From Phytophthora quininea (taxonomy: Eukaryota > Oomycota > Peronosporomycetes > Peronosporales > Peronosporaceae), in NCBI GenBank assembly GCA_011947345.1, contig JAAVTG010000229.1, positions 669,529 through 733,528 of the forward strand: a stretch of DNA of 64,000 nt, read 5' to 3'. Under the pieces are notes generated by a model. That model did not search any database and was not told the DNA's origin. It was given only the letters and a program-made list of their open reading frames with translations. Below, piece by piece: positions 1 to 9,883 of the stretch (within the stretch, counting starts at the first letter, position 1; each line of letters opens with the position of its first letter). The position numbers and the translations under genes were made by a program.

Positions 1-549
1 CCAGGTACGTCACCTCGATGGTCATATCGCTGCTGTACGCTACGAATCCGGACGCACCCGACACACACAACGCGAAGCTCGTCTCGATGAACGTCGTCTG
101 GAACAAGGAGCCGCCCGAGCACTCCACAGCTTCCCGCCGATCGATGCGCTCGGGATTGGAGTCATGTTGTTCAAAGCGGGCAGGATCTCGTCAAACGGGA
201 TCGGCGGTGGTTGGCATCGCACCGTCGGCTCTTGATCTTTCACGCCATCACTGTCTGCGTCGGTATAGAACGAGCCGTTCACGAACATGTACGTCATCTC
301 CTGACCGTCCTCGATGAAGGTAGAATAGCCATCGTAGAGCACCTTCTTGCCGTCTTCCGACACGACCGGGTTGGCGAAGACGTCGAATTCCGTTCGGCCG
401 TGGACCGCCATGGACTGGCGCTTGAGCGTGACGTGGAGCTTGACCGACGGTGCGTCCGCAATTGAAGCCTTTAGCTTGCGTTCGATGTCGGATGACGACA
501 ATGCTGAGACCATCCCTGCCAACATCAGTAAGGAAGTGAAGATATTCAT
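1..549 (-). pseudogene. Secreted alpha/beta-hydrolase copy A, N-terminal part cut by window edge
   Basis: This is the N-terminal third of the array hydrolase, with the same start (ATG at 549), signal peptide and beta-rich N-terminal domain as the intact copy at 1853-3439. Compared with that copy, one C is missing from a CCCC run near 132-135, so the frame breaks just after the SIGG motif. Copy D at the other end of the array carries the same one-base loss, which suggests either a shared ancestral mutation or a repeated base-calling error. The catalytic half lies outside the window. Whether the gene is dead cannot be decided here. Confidence 0.7.
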
Positions 550-1852
550 CGCCGTCCGGAACGGCTTCGTCGTGGTGTTTGGAGGAGGTAGAATCGCAAA
601 TTCCGGAATGGAATGGAAGTCGAAAGTCGACGCTGGTAACGCAACAACAATCTCCATTCCACGTACATGCACAGTAATATTGTTCCAACGATCTGTAGGC
701 CCTTCCCAGGATCAAAGTACTTCTTACCTTTTCATGTTGATTGCCTCCTTGGGCAAACCATCACGCGCGATTTGTCAGGTGTACGAGGAATTGTTTCGTA
801 GGCTGACGTGAATCAACAACACCACAGGGACTTTCTCTTCTCTAACCGAACGGCCAAAATGCAGAAAAGTGTCGGCTTCATTCATCGCTCGCACAGTCAG
901 GGAGATCGAAGCCAGTTGGTTGGTGCCGATGATCTGTTCGTGATGAAACATCAGTGATGATGATCAACACCTGGTTGCTATGGAAGAGGGTGCAACACGG
1001 TGGAACCTTTGGGCTCAAGCAACCATCATACCTCGGATCCATCACGATTCCATTTCCCAAACAGCACACTGCGCTGACCACAGTACGCTGGGTCCGAAGA
1101 CGCGTTCTCAACACCGTTTACAAAACGTGTGTCGGCAGCATCTCCTGGCGACGCAGCAGCATTGCCTCCTTTCTGCTGCTGCGTACTTGTAGCTCCACCA
1201 GAAGAAACTGGAGCTGTTGCTCCCGATGCAAGTGTTCGCCAAAGAGCCCCACCTTTTAGTACGCATTGCACCTGCACTTGTGCCCACTGCACAACTTCAA
1301 GATCGGGTCGACGTTTTGCCGATTTCATCCATTCGGTAGTCACTGGTTTGAGCTGTAGATCTCCGCGTGAGACCATGAGCTGCAACGATCTGAGTTGGAA
1401 TCGCCGTGTGAGACCATGGGCTGACGTTCGTGTAACGATGTCTTACAGAAGGCGCATTCGTTTCCAAACCGAGAACTTCCTAGCAAAAGTACCAGGTGTA
1501 GTTGCTCCAACGCTCCCCTCTCAGTCAGGTACTAGTACACCCCGACCGAAATTGGTCCGCGCTTGTCTGAGCAAGGGTCAAAACTAGGATTTGTCCCCGG
1601 CCGGTGGGGAGGGTTCTCAGGTCAAACATGCCATTGACCCCCACCAGTGAAGATGTTCTTGGTTAAGAAACCGAGATAACATTCTGCGTTAGGGCCACCA
1701 CCGACAAACCGTAACTCAGAGCAGGCGTGAGCCGTAAACTTCACCGTCCTCTTCAACTCCAGCAGCAGCACTGTACTAGGTACTATTCATCTGTCCTCGT
1801 CGAAAGTACACACTCTTCCCTGGATCTCTACCAGGTATTGCTTCCGTTCGTA
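550..1852. other. Array spacer, unit 1
   Basis: The spacer lies between hydrolase copies A and B. It holds the copy A promoter (CATTCCGGAATTT near 598-610, minus strand), the CFAP74 fragment at 1063-1345 and otherwise no convincing coding sequence. Open frames on both strands are conserved only because the units themselves are near-identical. Confidence 0.7.
1063..1345 (-). pseudogene. CFAP74 3'-end fragment captured in array unit 1
   Basis: On the minus strand this stretch encodes nearly the same peptide as the C-terminus of CFAP74 at 9884-10137 (shared segments include RRPDLEVVQWAQVQVQC and GGATSTQQQKGGNAAASPGD). It has no upstream CFAP74 coding sequence. It marks where the duplication that founded the array broke into the neighbouring gene. 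Confidence 0.8.
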
Positions 1853-3439
1853 CTACAACAAACACTCGAACCACTTGAAAGGCTTCTGCGCATCGCTGAA
1901 CCACCCGTCGCTCGTCAAGAAAGCAGTGTCTGCGTGGTTCAGTCGTGGCTTGTAGAACCGATCCTTGTAACTCGTACCAAACCGCTCCAGGTCCAAGCCC
2001 TTGGAACACCCTTGGAACTCCACGAGCCCGTCATTCTCTGACGACTTGTGCGGGACAATTTTACCCGACAAGACGAACAGTGCTTTGTAGACGGAAGAGA
2101 CGCCGTGGTAGTAGTTGCTACATGTGACAGCAGTCACGTTACTGGCGTACGCTTCTTGAGCAGCAACATAAGCTGCGTTCAGCTCAGGCGAAGCGAGCTT
2201 CTCGCCTTCATACACGAGCGCCTCGCGGGATGTAGCCAGAGGACATTGACCTATTAGATCCAAGAACCCAGCAGCAAGTTTCCCAGCAGTCTGGCCGTTG
2301 CAAAAGCCTTGCGAGTAGTCTGCCAACATACTTCCTTTCATTGGCGCGCTCAGTGAAACCCACTCGACCCCAGAGCCAAAGCTGCACTTACCAGCGGCAA
2401 GAGCAGCCGCCATGGTTGATCCCGCCATAGAATGTGTCACGATAATCGTGTCTTCAATGACTTTCGAGTCCAAGTCGCTCGACTCGCTCATCGACAGCGA
2501 GAACTTGCAGAATTTGTCCTGCAGAGTGCCGTTCGTCCAAGCAAAGTCCATCGTGTTGAGGTGGGCATACTTCACCACCGTACAACACGGGGCATGGTTT
2601 CCAATCGACCCCATTCTCAAGCAAGGCCTGTCCTGAAGCTCGGCCTTCTCTTTCTTGTTGCCAATTCCATGGAAGAAGACGCACGGACGAGGTTCCGACT
2701 TGCATTTACAGGTCGAAGCCTCCATCGCCATGTGTTCAGCCGCCTCCAGCTTTCGGGAAGTACTCTCAGGAACTTCATCACCAGTCATCAACGCTACTGC
2801 GGTGGCAGTCACCGCAACAGGCTCCGCACTCTTAGCACAGGACGCTCCGTCGTCCGACAGCTCCGGCTCCGAAACACTGATCGGAGTGGCCAGGTACGTC
2901 ACCTCGATGGTCATATCGCTGCTGTACGCTACGAATCCGGACGCACCCGACACACACAACGCGAAGCTCGTCTCGATGAACGTCGTCTGGAACAAGGAGC
3001 CGCCCGAGCACTCCACAGCTTCCCCGCCGATCGATGCGCTCGGGATTGGAGTCATGTTGTTCAAAGCGGGCAGGATCTCGTCAAACGGGATCGGCGGTGG
3101 TTGGCATCGCACCGTCGGCTCTTGATCTTTCACGCCATCACTGTCTGCGTCGGTATAGAACGAGCCGTTCACGAACATGTACGTCATCTCCTGACCGTCC
3201 TCGATGAAGGTAGAATAGCCATCGTAGAGCACCTTCTTGCCGTCTTCCGACACGACCGGGTTGGCGAAGACGTCGAATTCCGTTCGGCCGTGGACCGCCA
3301 TGGACTGGCGCTTGAGCGTGACGTGGAGCTTGACCGACGGTGCGTCCGCAATTGAAGCCTTTAGCTTGCGTTCGATGTCGGATGACGACAATGCTGAGAC
3401 CATCCCTGCCAACATCAGTAAGGAAGTGAAGATATTCAT
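1853..3439 (-). CDS. Secreted alpha/beta-hydrolase (lipase-like), copy B, intact
   Basis: This is a 528-residue predicted secreted serine hydrolase and the only copy in the window whose frame is unbroken. The start chosen is MNIFTSLLMLAG, which opens a signal peptide of about 17-20 residues. The open frame continues 41 codons upstream, but a core promoter at 3488-3500 lies in that extension. An N-terminal beta-rich domain (about 25-200) carries a calcium-loop-like DADSDGVKD. A linker follows, then a lipase-fold domain with FFHGIG (255-260), a nucleophile elbow THSMAGS (Ser337), a probable acid in ENDGLVEF (Asp470) and His502 in LNHADTAF. The protein is rich in cysteine pairs. The substrate is unknown; extracellular lipid or ester hydrolysis is inferred from the fold. 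The linker (SDDGASCAKSAEP type) matches the copies at 24.6, 50 and 55 kb rather than its array neighbours. Confidence 0.9.
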   Translation of the reverse strand: MNIFTSLLMLAGMVSALSSSDIERKLKASIADAPSVKLHVTLKRQSMAVHGRTEFDVFANPVVSEDGKKVLYDGYSTFIEDGQEMTYMFVNGSFYTDADSDGVKDQEPTVRCQPPPIPFDEILPALNNMTPIPSASIGGEAVECSGGSLFQTTFIETSFALCVSGASGFVAYSSDMTIEVTYLATPISVSEPELSDDGASCAKSAEPVAVTATAVALMTGDEVPESTSRKLEAAEHMAMEASTCKCKSEPRPCVFFHGIGNKKEKAELQDRPCLRMGSIGNHAPCCTVVKYAHLNTMDFAWTNGTLQDKFCKFSLSMSESSDLDSKVIEDTIIVTHSMAGSTMAAALAAGKCSFGSGVEWVSLSAPMKGSMLADYSQGFCNGQTAGKLAAGFLDLIGQCPLATSREALVYEGEKLASPELNAAYVAAQEAYASNVTAVTCSNYYHGVSSVYKALFVLSGKIVPHKSSENDGLVEFQGCSKGLDLERFGTSYKDRFYKPRLNHADTAFLTSDGWFSDAQKPFKWFECLL

Positions 3440-4742
3440 CGCCGTCCGGAACGGCTTCGTCGTGGTGTTTGGAGGAGGTAGAATCGCAAATTCCGGAATG
3501 GAATGGAAGTCGAAAGTCGACGCTGGTAACGCAACAACAATCTCCATTCCACGTACATGCACAGTAATATTGTTCCAACGATCTGTAGGCCCTTCCCAGG
3601 ATCAAAGTACTTCTTACCTTTTCATGTTGATTGCCTCCTTGGGCAAACCATCACGCGCGATTTGTCAGGTGTACGAGGAATTGTTTCGTAGGCTGACGTG
3701 AATCAACAACACCACAGGGACTTTCTCTTCTCTAACCGAACGGCCAAAATGCAGAAAAGTGTCGGCTTCATTCATCGCTCGCACAGTCAGGGAGATCGAA
3801 GCCAGTTGGTTGGTGCCGATGATCTGTTCGTGATGAAACATCAGTGATGATGATCAACACCTGGTTGCTATGGAAGAGGGTGCAACACGGTGGAACCTTT
3901 GGGCTCAAGCAACCATCATACCTCGGATCCATCACGATTCCATTTCCCAAACAGCACACTGCGCTGACCACAGTACGCTGGGTCCGAAGACGCGTTCTCA
4001 ACACCGTTTACAAAACGTGTGTCGGCAGCATCTCCTGGCGACGCAGCAGCATTGCCTCCTTTCTGCTGCTGCGTACTTGTAGCTCCACCAGAAGAAACTG
4101 GAGCTGTTGCTCCCGATGCAAGTGTTCGCCAAAGAGCCCCACCTTTTAGTACGCATTGCACCTGCACTTGTGCCCACTGCACAACTTCAAGATCGGGTCG
4201 ACGTTTTGCCGATTTCATCCATTCGGTAGTCACTGGTTTGAGCTGTAGATCTCCGCGTGAGACCATGAGCTGCAACGATCTGAGTTGGAATCGCCGTGTG
4301 AGACCATGGGCTGACGTTCGTGTAACGATGTCTTACAGAAGGCGCATTCGTTTCCAAACCGAGAACTTCCTAGCAAAAGTACCAGGTGTAGTTGCTCCAA
4401 CGCTCCCCTCTCAGTCAGGTACTAGTACACCCCGACCGAAATTGGTCCGCGCTTGTCTGAGCAAGGGTCAAAACTAGGATTTGTCCCCGGCCGGTGGGGA
4501 GGGTTCTCAGGTCAAACATGCCATTGACCCCCACCAGTGAAGATGTTCTTGGTTAAGAAACCGAGATAACATTCTGCGTTAGGGCCACCACCGACAAACC
4601 GTAACTCAGAGCAGGCGTGAGCCGTAAACTTCACCGTCCTCTTCAACTCCAGCAGCAGCACTGTACTAGGTACTATTCATCTGTCCTCGTCGAAAGTACA
4701 CACTCTTCCCTGGATCTCTACCAGGTATTGCTTCCGTTCGTA
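3440..4742. other. Array spacer, unit 2, with CFAP74 3' fragment
   Basis: Near-identical to the spacer of unit 1. The CFAP74-derived piece is at about 3953-4235 on the minus strand and the copy B promoter at 3488-3500. No separate gene is supported. Confidence 0.7.
3488..3500 (-). promoter_or_regulatory. Oomycete core promoter (Inr + FPR-like) of hydrolase copy B
   Basis: The minus strand reads CATTCCGGAATTT about 50-60 bases before the chosen ATG. It resembles the oomycete initiator plus flanking promoter region. Equivalent elements precede the copies at 24637 and 55509 and the RXLR gene, which supports placing transcription start here and the ATG at 3439. Confidence 0.6.
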
Positions 4743-6326
4743 CTACAACAAACACTCGAACCACTTGAAAGGCTTCTGCGCATCGCTGAACCACCCGTCG
4801 CTCGTCAAGAAAGCAGTGTCTGCGTGGTTCAGTCGTGGCTTGTAGAACCGATCCTTGTAACTCGTACCAAACCGCTCCAGGTCCAAGCCCTTGGAACACC
4901 CTTGGAACTCCACGAGCCCGTCATTCTCTGACGACTTGTGCGGGACAATTTTGCCCGACAAGACGAACAGTGCTTTGTAGATGGAAGAGACGCCGTGGTA
5001 GTAGTTGCTACATGTGACAGCAGTCACGTTACTGGCGTACGCTTCTTGAGCAGCAACATAAGCTGCGTTCAGCTCAGGCGAAGCGAGCTTCTCGCCTTCA
5101 TACACGAGCGCCTCGCGAGATGCAGCCAGAGGACATTGACCTATTAGATCCAAGAACCCAGCAGCAAGTTTCCCAGCAGTCTGGCCGTTGCAAAAGCCTT
5201 GCGAGTAGTCTGCCAACATACTTCCTTTCATTGGCGCGCTCAGTGAAACCCACTCGACCCCAGAGCCAAAGCTGCACTTACCAGCGGCAAGAGCAGCCGC
5301 CATGGTTGATCCCGCCATAGAATGTGTCACGATAATCGTGTCTTCAATGACTTTCGAGTCCAAGTCGCTCGAGTCGCTCATCGACAGCGAGAACTTGCAG
5401 AATTTGTCCTGCAGAGTGCCGTTCGTCCAAGCAAAGTCCATCGTGTTGAGGTGGGCATACTTCACCACCGTACAACACGGGGCATGGTTTCCAATCGACC
5501 CCATTCTCAAGCAAGGCCTGTCCTGAAGCTCGGCCTTCTCTTTCTTGTTGCCGATACCGTGGAAGAAGACGCACGGACGAGGTGTCGACTTGCACCCACA
5601 GGACGACGCCTCCATCGCCAAGTGTTCTTGCGACCTTAACTTCCTGGTTGTACGCGCAGGAGTTTGTCGCCGGTCATCAACGCTCGTATCGTTGAGGTCA
5701 CCGCTGCTGGCTGTAAGGTCGCATCACAGGCAGCAGTTTTCCGACAGCTTGGGCTCTGACACACTGATCGGAGTGGCCAGGTACGTCACCTCGATGGTCA
5801 TATCGCTGCTGTACGCTACGAATCCGGACGCACCCGACACACACAACGCGAAGCTCGTCTCGATGAACGTCGTCTGGAACAAGGAGCCGCCCGAGCACTC
5901 CACAGCTTCCCCGCCGATCGATGCGCTCGGGATTGGAGTCATGTTGTTCAAAGCGGGCAGGATCTCGTCAAACGGGATCGGCGGTGGTTGGCATCGCACC
6001 GTCGGCTCTTGATCTTTCACGCCATCACTGTCTGCGTCGGTATAGAACGAGCCGTTCACGAACATGTACGTCATCTCCTGACCGTCCTCGATGAAGGTAG
6101 AATAGCCATCGTAGAGCACCTTCTTGCCGTCTTCCGACACGACCGGGTTGGCGAAGACGTCGAATTCCGTTCGGCCGTGGACCGCCATGGACTGGCGCTT
6201 GAGCGTGACGTGGAGCTTGACCGACGGTGCGTCCGCAATTGAAGCCTTTAGCTTGCGTTCGATGTCGGATGACGACAATGCTGAGACCATCCCTGCCAAC
6301 ATCAGTAAGGAAGTGAAGATATTCAT
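4743..6326 (-). pseudogene. Secreted alpha/beta-hydrolase copy C, frame broken in the linker
   Basis: The copy spans signal peptide to C-terminal FECLL and keeps FFHGIG, THSMAGS, NDG and NHAD catalytic features. Its linker is of the second type (TLQPAAV, LMTGDK), unlike copy B. The frame stops just after SEPKLSENCCL near 5735-5750, where two bases are missing relative to the related copy at 33 kb. A further base is missing in a G run near 5657-5662 compared with copy D. The N-terminal and C-terminal halves (5724-6326 and 4743-5621) are otherwise open. It may be a real pseudogene, a chimaeric copy broken at the exchange point, or partly a sequencing artefact. Confidence 0.75.
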
Positions 6327-7629
6327 CGCCGTCCGGAACGGCTTCGTCGTGGTGTTTGGAGGAGGTAGAATCGCAAATTCCGGAATGGAATGGAAGTCGA
6401 AAGTCGACGCTGGTAACGCAACAACAATCTCCATTCCACGTACATGCACAGTAATATTGTTCCAACGATCTGTAGGCCCTTCCCAGGATCAAAGTACTTC
6501 TTACCTTTTCATGTTGATTGCCTCCTTGGGCAAACCATCACGCGCGATTTGTCAGGTGTACGAGGAATTGTTTCGTAGGCTGACGTGAATCAACAACACC
6601 ACAGGGACTTTCTCTTCTCTAACCGAACGGCCAAAATGCAGAAAAGTGTCGGCTTCATTCATCGCTCGCACAGTCAGGGAGATCGAAGCCAGTTGGTTGG
6701 TGCCGATGATCTGTTCGTGATGAAACATCAGTGATGATGATCAACACCTGGTTGCTATGGAAGAGGGTGCAACGCGGTGGAACCTTTGGGCTCAAGCAAC
6801 CATCATACCTCGGATCCATCACGATTCCATTTCCCAAACAGCACACTGCGCCGAGCACAGTACGCTGGGTCCGAAGACGCGTTCTCAACACCGTTTACAA
6901 AACGTGTGTCGGCAGCATCTCCTGGCGACGCAGCAGCATTGCCTCCTTTCTGCTGCTGCGTACTTGTAGCTCCACCAGAAGAAACTGGAGCTGTTGCTCC
7001 CGATGCAAGTGTTCGCCAAAGAGCCCCACCTTTTAGTACGCATTGCACCTGCACTTGTGCCCACTGCACAACTTCAAGATCGGGTCGACGTTTTGCCGAT
7101 TTCATCCATTCGGTAGTCACTGGTTTGAGCTGTAGATCTCCGCGTGAGACCATGAGCTGCAACGATCTGAGTTGGAATCGCCGTGTGAGACCATGGGCTG
7201 ACGTTCGTGTAACGATGTCTTACAGAAGGCGCATTCGTTTCCAAACCGAGAACTTCCTAGCAAAAGTACCAGGTGTAGTTGCTCCAACGCTCCCCTCTCA
7301 GTCAGGTACTAGTACACCCCGACCGAAATTGGTCCGCGCTTGTCTGAGCAAGGGTCAAAACTAGGATTTGTCCCCGACCGGTGGGGAGGGTTCTCAGGTC
7401 AAACATGCCATTGACCCCCACCAGTGAAGATGTTCTTGGTTAAGAAACCGAGATAACATTCTGCGTTAGGGCCACCACCGACAAACCGTAACTCAGAGCA
7501 GGCGTGAGCCGTAAACTTCACCGTCCTCTTCAACTCCAGCAGCAGCACTGTACTAGGTACTATTCATCTGTCCTCGTCGAAAGTACACACTCTTCCCTGG
7601 ATCTCTACCAGGTATTGCTTCCGTTCGTA
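6327..7629. other. Array spacer, unit 3, with CFAP74 3' fragment
   Basis: Same layout as the earlier spacers. The CFAP74-derived piece lies at about 6840-7122 on the minus strand. A few substitutions distinguish it from units 1 and 2. No separate gene is supported. Confidence 0.7.
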
Positions 7630-9238
7630 CTACAACAAACACTCGAACCACTTGAAAGGCTTCTGCGCATCGCTGAACCACCCGTCGCTCGTCAAGAAAG
7701 CAGTGTCTGCGTGGTTCAGTCGTGGCTTGTAGAACCGATCCTTGTAACTCGTACCAAACCGCTCCAGGTCCAAGCCCTTGGAACACCCTTGGAACTCCAC
7801 GAGCCCGTCATTCTCTGACGACTTGTGCGGGACAATTTTGCCCGACAAGACGAACAGTGCTTTGTAGACGGAAGAGACGCCGTGGTAGTAGTTGCTACAC
7901 ATGACAGCAGTCACGTTACTGGCGTACGCTTCTTGAGCAGCAACATAAGCTGCGTTCAGCTCAGGCGAAGCGAGCTTCTCGCCTTCATACACGAGCGCCT
8001 CGCGAGATGCAACCAAAGGACATTGACCTATTAGATCCAAGAACCCAGCAGCAAGTTTCCCAGCAGTCTGGCCGTTGCAAAAGCCTTGCGAGTAGTCTGC
8101 CAACATACTTCCTTTCATTGGCGCGCTCAGTGAAACCCACTCGACCCCAGAGCCAAAGCTGCACTTACCAGCGGCAAGAGCAGCCGCCATGGTTGATCCC
8201 GTCATAGAATGTGTCACGATAATCGTGTCTTCAATGACTTTCGAGTCCAAGTCGCTCGACTCGCTCATCGACAGCGAGAACTTGCAGAATTTGTCCTGCA
8301 GAGTGCCGTTCGTCCAAGCAAAGTCCATCGTGTTGAGGTGGGCATACTTCACCACCGTACAACACGGGGCATGGTTTCCAATCGACCCCATTCTCAAGCA
8401 AGGCCTGTCCTGAAGCTCGGCCTTCTCTTTCTTGTTGCCGATACCGTGGAAGAAGACGCACGGACGAGGTGTCGACTTGCACCCACAGGACGACGCCTCC
8501 ATCGCCAAGTGTTCTTGCGACCTTAACTTCCTGGTTGTACGCGCAGGGAGTTTGTCGCCGGTCATCAACGCTCGTATCGTTGAGGTCACCGCTGCTGGCT
8601 GTAAGGTCGCATCACAGGCAGCAGTTTTCCCGACAGCTCCGGCTCCGAAACACTGATCGGAGTGCTCAGGTACGTCACCTCGATGGTCATATCGCTGCTG
8701 TACGCTACGAATCCGGACGCACCCGACACACACAACGCGAAGCTCGTCTCGATGAACGTCGTCTGGAACAAGGAGCCGCCCGAGCACTCCACAGCTTCCC
8801 GCCGATCGATGCGCTCGGGATTGGAGTCATGTTGTTCAAAGCGGGCAGGATCTCGTCAAACGGGATCGGCGGTGGTTGGCATCGCACCGTCGGCTCTTGA
8901 TCTTTCACGCCATCACTGTCTGCGTCGGTATAGAACGAGCCGTTCACGAACATGTACGTCAACTCCTGACCGTCCTCGATGAAGGTAGAATAGCCATCGT
9001 AGAGCACCTTCTTGCCATCGTCCGACACGACCGGGTTGGCGAAGACGTCGAATTCCGTTCGGCCGTGGACCGCCATGGACTGGCGCTTGAGCGTGACGTG
9101 GAGCTTGACCGACGGTGCGTCCGCAATTGAAGCCGTTAGCTTGCGTTCGATGTCGGATGACGACAATGCTGAGACCATCCCTGCCAACATCAGTAAGGAA
9201 GTGAAGATATTGATCGCCGTCCGGAACGTCTTCGTCAT
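7630..9238 (-). pseudogene. Secreted alpha/beta-hydrolase copy D, rightmost array copy
   Basis: The usual initiator ATG is changed to ATC, but an in-frame ATG lies eight codons upstream at 9238 (MTKTFRTAINIF). The frame breaks near 8809-8812 (one C lost, as in copy A) and again near 8625-8635 in the linker (one base missing from an A run). The catalytic half (7630 to about 8600) is open and keeps FFHGIG, HSMTGS, NDG and NHAD; here the residue after His-Ser-Met is Thr. Sequence 5' of the start diverges from the other units, so this copy may hold the ancestral junction with the CFAP74 side. Function as for copy B, if it is expressed. Confidence 0.7.
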
Positions 9239-9883
9239 GGCGCTTGTTGGAAGCAGTCTTGCAAATTCCGGAATGGAATGGACGGCGAGTACGGTAATGC
9301 TTGATGCATTACTTTATGCACCTTCATATAAATTCATGCGTTGTCAACTGTAGCATAAACCCACAATCTAGCTGGAGCAGTCTGTAGGCCTTTCTCAAAA
9401 CATTTACTAGTATTTCCTTGCCATCTTGGTTGTCTCTTCGCTAAATGATTTGCCATGTGATTCACGAGTTGTTCACATGATGTGAACTACTCGACCAATT
9501 CCTCGTTCAGAATAAAGACCTGTTGCGCACGATTCGATTGGCGTCGTGTGCGGTACTGCACAACGCATCTGTAGCTATCGCGTTTTCCAAAACTAGTTTT
9601 GAAAGGCACTTTGGGCTTCTGACGGTCTTGACCTCTAACAGCACATGTACAATACATGTACATGAACTGCACATTCCGTATCGATTGATTATGTAGTTTG
9701 GGTTTACGTGATGAAAGAGATGAGGATTCTCTCATCCCGTAAACTTCCTGACTCAGGAAGCTGTTCCAGTACAGTCAGAGATGCGACACAACATACACGA
9801 CCTCAGCCTCAATTCCACAGTACATGCACATACAGTCCCTCGAACCCACATCACGCGAAATGCATTCCACCGAGCATAGCATT
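9239..9883. other. Intergenic region between array and CFAP74
   Basis: Unique sequence, relatively A+T-rich in parts, lying between the start side of hydrolase copy D and the 3' end of CFAP74. I see no supported gene. A copy D promoter may lie near 9260-9275, where GGAATTTGC survives on the minus strand. Confidence 0.5.

Larger units (their letters stand above)
1..9240. repeat. Tandem array of about 2.89-kb units carrying secreted hydrolase genes
   Basis: Three near-identical units follow each other with period 2887-2890 bases (starts near 1, 2890 and 5777), and a fourth partial unit starts near 8666. Each unit holds one minus-strand hydrolase gene, its promoter, and about 1.3 kb of spacer that includes a copy of the 3' end of the CFAP74 gene found intact at 9884. 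Units differ by only scattered bases, except in the linker region of the hydrolase, which is of two types. The array continues beyond the left edge. The near-identity points to recent unequal crossing-over or ongoing gene conversion. Confidence 0.95.

Noticed and set aside
1129..1587. Long plus-strand frame in the array spacer, repeated identically in each unit
   Set aside because: It is antisense to the captured CFAP74 fragment, and its conservation follows from the near-identity of the units, not from selection.
2432..3355. 307-codon plus-strand frame opposite hydrolase copy B
   Set aside because: Arg/His-rich shadow of the real gene; it has no signal, domain or start context.
3440..3562. 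41-codon N-terminal extension of hydrolase copy B
   Set aside because: The initiator-like element at 3488-3500 falls within it and the extension lacks signal-peptide character.
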